Shown one piece after another: positions 35,268 to 45,500 of a stretch of DNA of 46,327 nt. The DNA is taken from contig JAUGWO010000153.1 in the NCBI GenBank assembly GCA_049724395.1, forward strand, positions 1 to 46,327, given 5' to 3'. The DNA is from Spongospora subterranea f. sp. subterranea (Eukaryota; Endomyxa: Phytomyxea; Phytomyxea; Plasmodiophorida). The notes beneath the pieces were generated by a model. The model saw only the letters and a list, made by a program, of their open reading frames with translations, searched no databases and was not told where the DNA came from. How positions within the stretch are numbered: position 1 is the stretch's first letter; each line of letters starts with the position of its first letter. Made by a program: the position numbers and the translations under genes.

Positions 35268-37589
35268 ATGCGTGTCCTCAAGTTGTTTGGATTGTTGCTT
35301 GTGGCGATCAGACCGACCCGATCTGTGACAACCGAACATGGTCATGGTTGGGGCGAACCGTTTCGCTCAGATCAGGCCAATGCCGCCACAAGAATTGCCT
35401 CCTCGACTTTCTTAGTATGGATGGCGGAATGTCGCTCAAAAGAATTGAATACATTCTGATATCAATGGTCCTTGCAGGACACCATGTCGTCGTCGCAGGA
35501 GTGGACAATGCTCCTTGACGAAACCAAAGATTTGCCCTTTCCAATATTCGAATATTTGACATTTGAGTCGAATTGGCTGAAAGGCAATTCCTTGTTGGAG
35601 TTTGCTTTTTCCACTATCAATCGTGTCGACCCGTTTGGTGAAAGTTCTTCAATGAAAGTAGTCGTTCACTTCATCTTCAAATGAAGATTCGGTTTGTTAA
35701 GTGCGTTTTAGGAACGGGACTCGAGCCCCGGTTCGAAAATTGACGAGTCCCATATCAATATCGATTCTCAACAGTTGAGCCAAAAGGGCGAGAACCTCGA
35801 TTGTCTTATCGATCCAAATCGAATTCTTATTGATTCGAAAATTTTGCCGTCAAAATACATTCTCGAGAATCTCGTGCCCGATAACAGCAACGCCCACCAG
35901 TTTGGTGACAGTTCTTCAAAAAACTTAGGAGTTCAGTTCATCTCCAAACTGTGTTTGGGTTTGCTGAGTGGGTCATAGGATTGGAACCCGAACACGAGTT
36001 CACAAAGTGATGCATTCCGTATCAGGATTGATGGTCAACAGTCAATTGAAAGAGTAGATGGCAAAACTTTCAATTGCCGCATTGAAAATACGGTTAATTC
36101 GAAAAACCAGCCTGCTGACGTTAACGAGAATGTCGTGCCAGTAAGTGATTGTCGATAATCGCGATTACCTATATCTGCTTATGGGCGTACTAGGATGGAT
36201 TTCCGGAGCAAACTCAAAAAATGGTTCAAGTCAATAATGCGTTCAGAATGAGAAAGTTGTGTCCGCCCTTAAACTGGGACTTGGATGAGGTCAAAGATTA
36301 TGAGAGTCTGTGTGTGTTTCTGGTCAGAATTCTGGATTCACCGCTCTGTCTGGGATTTGATGATCACGAACGGTATCGTCTGCTTAGGGAAAGGAGACAA
36401 ATCCTGAACAGGTCGAGTTTCACAACAGTGTCGCCATGACGGAACACATGATGGAAATAGTGTTGCGCGGAAGGTCGGGGGGGGATACTGTTGAGGTCAA
36501 ACAAAAGAGCACCGATGTTCCTCATCCTAGGCTAATTGCCCTGGGATCCAGCACTCTGCAAAAACTGATCCTAATTTCGAATTTTGTTTTGAAACTGTTC
36601 TCTTGCAGAACATCGCTCCGGGGTATTTGTGCAAAGGTGATTTATAGTCTCAAGCACACCTGTATCCCCGTCCTTAAATGTCTTGTGAACTGCTGTGGCA
36701 AAGACATGGACCTGTTCCAGACACGTTGGGGCCCGTGTTTTATGCACAATCGTTTTGGAGCGAAACGGTGCCCCGGTCCTGGATTAAATCATAACACCTG
36801 CGGTTTCCAGTTGACGAAAATCGTCAAGTCCCCTGAGTACAGGTTTTCATTCGCATTTTTTTAGAAAAACTGATGAAAATCTGTGCTTTCAGAGACACCA
36901 ACTCCGGTTCAGTGGATCTCAAAGCTCTTATTGATGCTGTTTCAACGTCAAAATCCGCAGTAGACAAACTTTATTTGTTTTGGAAATTCAACGAGAGATA
37001 CAAATCAATTGACGTCCAGGCTCAAATTCGTCACCGATCATATTATACCGGGTCTTCGAAACCCATTTGGGGGTGCTTTGTTCATCACTGTGGCCAAAAT
37101 ATAGATGAGTGGGTTCGGAAATGGGGCTTCAACGTTCCGCATGCCTTATTCAGCATGCGGAAATGCCAGGGCTTGATTTCCCGTCCTTGCGGAAAGTATG
37201 ACCCGCCATTTGATATTGAAGCAAGACATTCCCTGAGAGACAAATCAACCCGAGACCTCCTCCCAGCGTTTTCCAAAATTCTCCAACAGTATAATCAGTT
37301 CGTGATTGCGAAGACAGAATCACAAAGATCGCCTGATCCGGCTTTAACATCGTTGATCAGTAACTCCATTCGTCCTGTCATCAATTGTTTAGATCGTCAT
37401 TGCGCTGGAAGTGTTCAGGAATTTGTACGGAGATGGGGAGAATTGATATTCTACACCAAATTCAGTCGCGTTTGCTGTCCTGGACCAGTCAAAAACTATG
37501 ATATTTGTCACTATTCCTCGGCCATCCCAAAGTTAGATAATTGTCGACCCGGCAATGACTCAACAAACAAGGTAGATACAATCAAATAA
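35268..37589 (+). CDS. Predicted secreted protein with three novel Cys/WG modules
   Basis: The seven-exon model is 35268-35414, 35478-35624, 35712-35873, 35979-36140, 36194-36411, 36609-36836 and 36893-37589. Every junction is GT-AG and in phase, giving 586 residues. The start is a hydrophobic signal-like segment (MRVLKLFGLLLVAIRPTRSV). Residues about 50-205 are polar. Exons 3 and 4 look like diverged copies of each other (IDSQQ against IDGQQ, ENL against ENV), and the introns after exons 2 and 3 share similar sequence. From about residue 300 a module occurs three times, with first cysteines near residues 303, 416 and 520. The pattern is C-x4-C-x10-W-G-x12-C-x(7,9)-C, including RWG/KWG and usually CPGP. 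Each is preceded by about 60 helical residues. The spacing suggests disulphides or a metal site. I recognise no family; function is unknown. The donor of exon 3 is the least certain part. Confidence 0.7.
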
Positions 37590-37679
37590 ACCTGATGGAC
37601 TCAAATGTCGTCTCACGAGGGTATTTGGATTATTCTCCTGTATTCATATCAACATAGCAGCCGCTCAAACTGCTAGGAA

Positions 37680-39690
37680 TGATCATCCCAAACAAGAAAT
37701 TAATACAAAACAAACGTCAGGTAACACGATATGATTCATACAAGCGAAAAGAAACCGATCATACGACGATACGAAGGACCAACACACAAAGTCCAAATAT
37801 GAAAGACATCAAGCACACACAAACAGATATGCACAAAAAATCGATCATGGTCAATAGATAGTGATGACAATAAAAAACAGATGAGAGAAGGATTTCTAGT
37901 AGAGAAACACAGAACAACGAAGTGTCAAGCTATGAAAGCATAGAGCAAAAAACAGCTACAAACAAACACCTGCCAGCACGATGAATTACTATGAAATCAC
38001 CAAATGATCGAACAAATAATGGAAGTTGACAGCAAGAAGGCAGAATTTGAGGATGATAAAACCAGTGAAACCAGTGGAAATACTGAACTCAATACTACTC
38101 AAAAAGCAATCACTGAGAAGTTAGAACAAAAGAGCCTCACAGCTAAGAGCACGAACGACATCAATGTACACGCACGACAGATGAAAATAACACGTTATTT
38201 CGTGAGAGTAAAAATTAAAAACAGAAAAATAAGAACAACCAGAAGCCTAAACATTGCTCAATGGAATGCTTGCTCCTTAAACGAACAAAAGGCAAAGAAT
38301 TGTCAATATTTGCAAAAACCAACAGAGTTGATGTTATGTGTATCTCGGAACTGAACCATAGACGTCATAAAGACGATTTCCCCAACCATGAAGCCGATGA
38401 CCCATATACCCAATCTGGAATTTTCTGGAGAGACCACGTTCAAGTAGATGTAATGCATGGGCCTGCAATTCCAACATACGGGAACCGACCGAATAATGAC
38501 ACAAATATTGAAGATATATTGTGACATGATACTGTTTTAATACATATATATATCTCACCCGATATTGATAGAAAGACGAGGAAAGCATACTGGAAGCAAA
38601 TTGGAAAATTCGTCGAAACACGTATGAGCCTATAGTTATCACAGGTGACCTAAATACCGAAGACAAACGTTTTGGAGCCAATCATGACGAACACCACCAA
38701 TACCTTGATGCAATATTGGAAGAATGCAGATTGATCAATAATCCTGAAAAATCCACCACTCACTAGATATCACCCTTGCCAATCGTCAGATGGGAAAGGA
38801 GATCGTAAAATGGGGAGTACACACTGAATTAAGCAGTGACCATTTACCGACAACAGTTGAAACAACATTTTGGAGAAAATCAACCCAAAGAGCGCCTCAA
38901 AACCGTAGAAGAATTCAACGGATAGACACACAAGCGACAATGAAAGCATCAGAAGAGGAAATGAAAAAGATGGAAAACATAAACATAGACTTGACCGCCT
39001 TCATGGAGCTGATGCAAAAGAGCATTAAACACAAATACATAAAACAAAATAGATGTAAATTCTGGACCACGAAATTAAAGATAGCTTCAAGATTGCGAAA
39101 CAAGCTCAAACGCAAACTCCAGACAGCAATCATGAAAAGCAAAAGCCAACGATTTATTGCACAACGACAAGCTGAAATGAGAAAAGCGGAGCTATATCTT
39201 AGGAAGCAAATTCAGAAAGCGAAAACAGCAAGTCTCAGGACAGAAATTACTCAAGCCTGCACCGATGAAACGGGAGCCACCAAACCAACAAAAGGAGAAG
39301 AAAATTTGAAACCTACAGGGTCGACCCAAAAGAAGAAGCAGAAAAAATAGCTGTGAATTTCGAAAAAAAATACAACGAATCAGTCCTGAATCTTGATGAA
39401 CAAGAGCAAGGAGAGCACGATTTACTCATTAAAAACCTACTGAGAGAGAGAATATCTCAACCTCCAGTAAAAATCACCGTTAGAGAACTGGAAAGAGCAT
39501 TGACAAAAGCCAACAGCAAATCAACTGGAGGAATAGATGGAATACCAAATAGTCTCATCAAGCAGTTATGCAACAATGATACAATCAAATACGCATTGCT
39601 GAGTGCAATCAATAACGATATTATCGATCTAGGATACTTCCCACAAAAAATGAAAATTGCTAAAATAAAGATTGTTTTGGTCAACCATTG
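37680..39690 (+). mobile_element. LINE (non-LTR retrotransposon), 5' part: endonuclease and start of RT
   Basis: An A-rich leader and a lysine-rich region (from about 38004) are followed by an APE-type endonuclease: LNIAQWNACSLNEQKAK near 38250, VDVMCISELNHRR near 38330, IVITGDLNTEDKRFG near 38640 and SSDHLPTTVE near 38840. A basic coiled region follows. The N-terminal part of reverse transcriptase (VRELERALTKANSKSTGGID, then LGYFPQKMKIAKI) lies at about 39480-39670. The reading frame is broken: the endonuclease is spread over more than one frame, with stops near 38520 and 38765, and the frame also changes near 39350. The endonuclease wording fits the Jockey/I-type LINE groups, but that placement is tentative. 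The element stops being readable on this strand at about 39690. Confidence 0.9.
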
Positions 39691-39985
39691 GTCAATGAGT
39701 AGTATTAGGTATGGATCATATTTCTCATCTTTTTGAACTATTAACGTTCTCTGTACTCTGTCAAACGCCATCATAAAGTCATATACAATCAGCGCGAATT
39801 GCTGTTCTTTAGCTGCTGCTACTCCTGCATTATGAAGCAATCTTTGCAATGCATGGGTTGTGCTATGGGCGGGTCTGTACCCGAATTGATGGTCTGGTAT
39901 GTATGCATTTTTCCGCTTGTTGTCTTATTCTGTTCTCTATAATCCCCTCTACCAATTTGGCTATGTTGTTGTTAGCTTTCGTGAA
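39690..39985 (-). mobile_element. Inverted LINE RT segment
   Basis: Read on the minus strand this is the next part of a LINE reverse transcriptase: KLVEGIIENRIRQQAEK near 39940, QFGYRPAHSTTHALQRLLHN near 39880, then ALIVYDFMMAFDRVQRT near 39770 (the first catalytic Asp block) and LILLIDQWLTK near 39700. In an intact LINE this part directly follows the plus-strand piece that ends at 39690, so the segment has been flipped in place. At least one frame change is seen, near 39850. Its 5' side abuts the gypsy element without a gap. Confidence 0.85.
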
Positions 39986-42615
39986 TAAAAAGCTACAGGG
40001 TGTAGTCCATCCTGATGCTGTTGAGAGAGAATAGCGCCCAGAGCAAAATTTGAAGCATCAGCTTCAATAACGGTGGTTAAAGCAGGGTCAAAATGTTTCA
40101 AAACTGGCGCCTGGACGAATGCGGACTTCAAGGTTGAGAATGCACGATCTGTTGATGGGGTCCATTAAAACGCGACCTTATTCCTTGTTAATACATGTAG
40201 AGGATGACTAATGTGAGAATAGTTTTCAATAAATCCCCGATAAAAGTTGGCGAAACCGAGGAAAGACTGTAATTGCTTAACAGACTGAGTGAGCGGCCAC
40301 GATGTAATTGCAGATATTCGTGTTGGGTCTACATGCAGGCCACTTGCCGAAAGACGAAAACCAAGAAAATCAACTTCTTGGAGATGAAACTCGCATTTAC
40401 TAAGCTTGGCAAATAGACCATTCTTGCGAAGAATCAGAAGGACCGTCTGGACATGTTTGATGTGTTCTTCAAGGTTTGGAGAAAAAATCAGAACATCATC
40501 CAAATAGACAACGACGAATCGGTCAATACATTCATGCATTATATCGTTCATAAAACGTTAGAAACAAGCAGGTGCATTAGCCAGACCAAATGGCATCACC
40601 AAATATTCGAACAATCCAAATTTAGTGCGAAATGCAGTCTTCCACTCGTCACCTTTTCGTATACCAACAAGGTGATACGCGTTTCGGAGGTCGATTTTAG
40701 AAAATACTCTGCCCGACATAACACTGGACAGAATACTGCTGTTCAATGGAAGGGGATACCGGTTCTTGATTGTTGGGGAGTTGATGCGGCGGTAATCCAC
40801 ACATAAGCGTAAAAATTTTATCCTCTTTTGGCACAAACATAACTGGTGAGCTGCAATACGATTGAGATAGGCGAATAAAACCTTTGGGAAGAATCAAATC
40901 GATGTATTCTCGGAGAGCGGCGCTCTCTGGCAGGGACAGTTGGTAAATGCGCCCAAAAGGAGGACTCGACCCAGGTTGAAAATCAATTGACATAAGAGTG
41001 GCAGGCAATCGGCCAGTTGTTCATCAAAAACCTCAGAAAGATGCAAATAGTCGGTAGGTACTGTGGTTGCAGGGATAGTGACGACATCAGAGGGAACCAC
41101 AGAGGCAAAGGCTTGCGAGGTCAAACAATCCATGTCACGATCAGGTGCTTGGAAAGAGAAGCAATTGATAATGTGGTGTCGGTGGGCGTTGGCGCTGGGG
41201 GGTTTGGTTTCTGCAATGGTGTGGGAAATTCCATGCAGCGGGAGACCCAGTTAATAGAAGGATTGTGTTTAACTAACGACGAATTCCCCAAATGACAGGA
41301 AATGACAAGTTATCAACGAGTAAAAAAGATGTTTGACACTGATAAGAACCGACTTGAAGGCGGAGGAGCTCGGATTGGTGTGTAATGATGACATAATGTC
41401 TGGCGGAACTAGATACGGTGAGAAGCGGATGGATGAGTTTGGCGGTGAGATGATACTTGGAAGCGAACGCGGTATTCATTAAATTTACACAGGCCCCGCT
41501 ATCCAATAGAAGATGTGAGCTGCAATGCGAGAACCCGCCGTTGCAAGTAAATCAAATGGAAATGTGCAGGCAGAAGTAAATTCGGGATAGCGAGAATTGG
41601 CTGCATTTTATTTTTCATTTCGCGCCAATCCAGGGCAGTGATCGATGGTGTGAGAGCCACCACAATACTGACACAACGCCAGCCGACGTTGACCGGGCCA
41701 CGAGGTCCGTTTCGCTGACGAGGGTGGGGTGGCGGTGGTTGTTGAGGTTCAGGCAGTGAAAGGACTCCATCTTCGCGTGAAACGAAGTGGCCGTCGTCAC
41801 CAACTGATTAAGGGTTGTAAAGGATTACCAGTTCCTTCGGCGAGGATCAGCATGCGCTGCAGATCAATGCTGAGGCCTTGCCGGTACTGGTGAAACGTCG
41901 ATGTGTCCAGTCAACGTCTTGTGCTAATAGCCTAAAATCGTTGGAATATTTTCCAAGTTGGTCGTTGGCCATAACCAGACGACGTAGAACATCGGTCGCC
42001 TTATTCATGCGGTCTGGGTCGTCAAATGCGGCGGTGATCGCGGTGACAAATGAATGAAAATCGGTGAGGGTGGAAGAGTTCGTACCGTACATCGGAGTCA
42101 GCCAAGCGCGCGCTTGTTGTCCTGTTAATAACGAACAAATGAAGGTGATTTTGTGGCTGTCGGTCGATTGAGCCATGAGAAAGTGCTGAACTTGGCTCAT
42201 CCAATGCGAAACACAGTTCGGTCGCCGTCAAAACTTTCCGGCAACTTCAGTTTTAGGTCCTTTCCGGTCGACTGTATATCTCTGGAATAACCGTGCTTGA
42301 GGTCTGTGATACTGGAGTTGAAATCCGATTTTCCATGGCCTGGGAGAGTGCAGCCGACATTTGAGCGATCCGTTCATCCGTTTCGGCACGATAAGCAGCG
42401 AATTGGGCCAGTACCTCCTGAATCGCGTTATCGTGTTCCTGCTTCGTAGTAGATCGCGTTGCAATGGCGTCCGGGTTAGTCATTTTGAGAGAGGAAGAGA
42501 GAGGGCAATAGAGAAGGAGAGGTTATGTGAGTAAAGGGAGGTCGAGAGATTAAGTTAGCTGTTAGTTAGGTGAGAGGAGAGGGAGAGAGGTTAGCGACAT
42601 AAGGGTCGGACAAAC
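39985..42615 (-). mobile_element. Ty3/gypsy internal region, broken and 3'-truncated
   Basis: On the minus strand, from high to low coordinates: a leader after the LTR; gag from about 42483 (TNPDAIATRSTTKQEHDNAI) with a capsid-like part near 42200-41850; protease with DSGACVNLMN near 41500; and reverse transcriptase at about 40850-40200 ([33 protein letters not shown]). The start of RNase H lies near 40070-39990 ([27 protein letters not shown]). It stops within RNase H where the inverted LINE piece begins. No integrase or 3' LTR is present. The copy is broken in several places. It is a fossil. Confidence 0.92.
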
Positions 42616-42786
42616 TGTCACGTTCGAGAGAGGAGGAAGTTGATATTGGCAATATAAGGGACCAGAGGTGCTTAGGTAATTAGACGTTGTCCGAACTGAG
42701 CATTTGCCCAGTTCGAACGGTACGCTTTAGTCATTTATTAATAATATCCGATTAGTCATGAACCATATCAAGTACCGTTCATGACA
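42616..42786 (-). repeat. Probable 5' LTR of the Ty3/gypsy element (171 bp)
   Basis: On the minus strand this stretch begins TGTCATGAACGG and ends CGAACGTGACA, so it has the expected TG...CA with a short TGTCA/TGACA inverted repeat at its ends. It lies immediately upstream of the gypsy leader and gag. No second copy is present in the window, because the element is cut off at its other end. Confidence 0.7.
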
Positions 42787-43074
42787 CTGTGGCTTCAGAC
42801 ATCAGCAGCAACGCGTTCGAAATTTGAAGCGGCAAGTTTCGAGAATGAGCAGGCAGAGCCTTCTGTTGCACTAGGCTGGCAATCATGCTGCTAGCATGAT
42901 CTTCCAGAGACGTGGTTTGCTGAACGTTCCTGTTCAACGCCAGAAATTGGCCGGGATTGATGAGATGAATTGCATGCCATTCAGAAGCATATTTCGATAA
43001 AATGTTATCCCTACACTGTAACTAAGCAACAAATATCAAGTTCGGTCTCACTTTCACATTTGGATCTTCGCCAG

Positions 43075-43990
43075 ATGCAAAAGAGCAGCAGTGTCCTGAA
43101 AATATTTCTGAGCGCTGGCCAGGGTATTTTGCCTAGCAGATAGCATTATCTGTTCGATCTGGCCACCACCCCATATTGCCATGAGGTACCCTGTCTTCCT
43201 CAAAGTGTGTGTCCCTCAAGGCCCTCGTCTGCCGATAACTGTTCGGAACAGAGTCTTCAAGCTATGAATATTAGTTCTTGAGTGGCATGGGGCCTTCAAC
43301 ACATCCCGAACAGAACGGTACCTGTTGAGGAACCTGTTATATTCCATGATCCCGCCATTACGGTTAGGGAACAGATAATCTCCAGTTGAGCTGGGTCTCC
43401 CAGTAGATGTCTGACCAGACAAAGCTCCGGAACATGGTCGTTCCTCCAAATTATCATCAGCTTGAAGGATTCGTCTGATTTCCCTTTGATTTAATGACAA
43501 GAGCCAACACCTCCCCGCTGTCCCGGTTAATAGTGGTTAACCCTGGCACAAAATCTGCCAGCTGAAACTCGCACCCTTCTTGAGCTAGCAGGAAAAGCTG
43601 GACATGGAACAGGACCATCACCCATTCCTGAAATCACGAAATAAAGTTTCGACTCAAAAGAGCTGTGCGAACGTCAACTAGTTCATGAGGAAGAAGCGCT
43701 GAGTTTCCTTGGGCTTGGTAGTCGGGTATATCAAATTTCGTGAGCATTCGGTACCTATGTTATGGAAGTGTTTAGCTCTGGGATGGAGTAAATCGACACG
43801 TTGCAGGAGTTTGGTACCTGTTCTTAACAGCGGCAAGTTCGCGGGGAGATCCACAGCGCCACAGCTGTGGACGTGATGCATGAAAACGACAACCGCTCCA
43901 CACTCCCGAATCATAGAGCGCGATACAATTTGTGGCATGGCTCTTGATACGGCCCTCCCTGATACTTTGCCACGTGCTGGTTCGAGACAG
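43075..43990 (-). mobile_element. Crypton-like tyrosine recombinase remnant
   Basis: On the minus strand, the C-terminal half of a tyrosine recombinase is readable. A segment from 43500 to 43216 (REIRRILQADDNLEERPC, TGDYLFPNRNGGIMEYNRFL, NIHSLKTLFRTVIG) is followed after one stop, in the same frame, by GTHTLRKTGYLMAIWGGG, IMLSARQNT and AQKYFQDTAAL at about 43215-43085. This carries the HxxR box and the likely nucleophile Tyr. The later His/Trp position is Gln (SARQNT). The wording is that of fungal and oomycete Cryptons (HTxRKTxYLxAIxGGG). The more distal part (43940-43680) is open but not clearly related. No ends were identified. It is probably inactive. Confidence 0.65.
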
Positions 43991-44099
43991 CACTCAGGAG
44001 CTGATTACACGCGCCGGGATCGTTCCATGCCCCCGACGACACGATTGTCTTGCCTTGCCTGTAAAGTAATCACGAATCGGGCCATCACGAGATGCGTCT

Positions 44100-44405
44100 G
44101 ATGCGCCATCGGCAGATATGGACAAGGGAGTTCCGGAAGGCAGCACCTGGAAATCAATATAAGCCATGAGCGATGGGCAAGTGAGTTGCGAAATGCAATA
44201 CCTCGAAATCGATATAGACCATAATCGAATCGTGGCTCATGCTCGGACAGAATTCCGAGGGTGCGTTCTCGCTGAAAACGAGGAGAGATGCAAAATCACC
44301 AATCCGCTTCAGAAACAATATCAAACCTCGGAAAGCGGATCCGTACTACCTGGAGGACCCATTAAGGTCGAGGAAGTAGACGCTATCAGTCGGTGCTGGC
44401 TGTAA
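44100..44405 (+). other. Uncertain ORF and short tandem duplication
   Basis: An open frame (44166-44405) gives a 79-residue product without known motifs. Around it, the phrase ACCTGGAAATCAATATAAGC (44148-44167) recurs imperfectly at 44200-44219, so a roughly 50-60 bp tandem duplication is likely. It may be the decayed start of the P-loop ATPase gene that follows. Confidence 0.3.
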
Positions 44406-45500
44406 GGGAGGATTCGTTGAAAGAACAAGAAAATTGAAAGCCTTTGGCAACGTTTTGAAATGTCCACAGCTCAGCATTGTCCTAGGTGGCTTAAATGTGG
44501 GAAAATCAATTCTGCTGAATAATGCCATCTTGGATGGCCATCACGATGTTGCTGCTTTCTCAATGTGATACCTACGACCGCCAAGTACTGGGTACACTGC
44601 TTCAAATGGTAAAATCGCCTTTTACTGTTTCTCGTCAAGTTCATTGATGAAGCCAATGAGGTGAAAAACATGATCAAAAATCCAGGCGATGAAGGTGACG
44701 AAGCCGTCGATACTGTGTTGAAATGGATGGTAAAGAACACGAAGCAAAATCCCCGCCTTCATGTGATGTTGGCCTCAAGCGACAGCTTCTTATAAAATCG
44801 ATCAGCTTCCTCATAAGCTAAATCCCCAACAGTGTAAACTCGAGCGTGCCTGGCAATATCTCTCTCCTCCAGCCATTCTCGCTTGAGGCCAACACCACAG
44901 GAAGGCGGGGATCTTGCTTCGTGTTCTTTAACATCCATTTCAACAGAGTATGGACGGCTTCGTCACCTTCATCGCCTGGACTTTTGATCATGTTTTTCAA
45001 CTCATTGGCTTCATCAATGAACTTGACGAGACACTCCAAAGGCGATTTTACCATTTGAAGCAGTGTACCCAGTACTTGGCGGTGGTCGTATGTATCACAT
45101 TAAGGAATATGTAAGAGATTTAAAATCACAAGCGGAGAGATGAATTGGGAGAATATCGCACCATTGCGATCCTGTGTTGCTAGACTTGAAGATTCCCTGA
45201 CACCTGAAACATTCCAAACGATGTTGGGAAGATCCGAATGGTCGCAAGGCGATCTCCTTGAGTCTATGAAATTGGGGACAGCGGACGAGAAAAGTCGTTT
45301 TTGAAGTATTCCGATCTTACCAAGTTAGTAGTTGGTAAGAGAGCTGCCAAATCTCTAATCAAGCACAACGTTTTCATATATCACCACAACATGCAATTTG
45401 CATTTGACCTTGTGGAAGCCCCTGATGATCCGGTTGTCACTGCGGCAAGTCCTATGGAGCAATATGCGATGAAAGTAGTTCTCCAGAAAGTCTGAGAAGT
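44405..45500 (+). pseudogene. Decayed P-loop ATPase gene with an inverted internal copy
   Basis: The plus strand reads as a P-loop ATPase. The Walker A is GGLNVGKS (44485-44508) after QLSIVL. The middle has YDRQVLGTLLQMVKSP, then a Walker B region FIDEANEVKNMIK near 44640-44680 and the sensor-like strand LHVMLASSDSF near 44760-44790. The C-terminal part at about 45301-45495 ends VTAASPMEQYAMKVVLQKV, as in ATPases of this kind. These ATPases are common in multicopy families of chytrids and relatives, sometimes fused to nuclease or Crinkler-type domains. No such partner is visible. The copy is broken, and its middle is duplicated in reverse (see the inverted repeat). Confidence 0.65.
44561..45102. 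repeat. Inverted duplication with about 220-bp arms in the ATPase gene
   Basis: 44561-44785 and 45102-44882 are reverse complements at a level I estimate by eye as around 90%. Both encode the same ATPase middle (YDRQVLGTLLQMVKSP on the plus strand; RRQVLGTLLQMVKSPL on the minus strand). The loop is about 95 bp. Both arms read through the same protein with mostly synonymous or mild differences, so the duplicated sequence was coding. Confidence 0.9.

Noticed and set aside
44405-45500. Naming the ATPase relic a Crinkler effector
   Set aside because: No Crinkler N-terminal header or nuclease/kinase partner is visible; only the ATPase part is supported.
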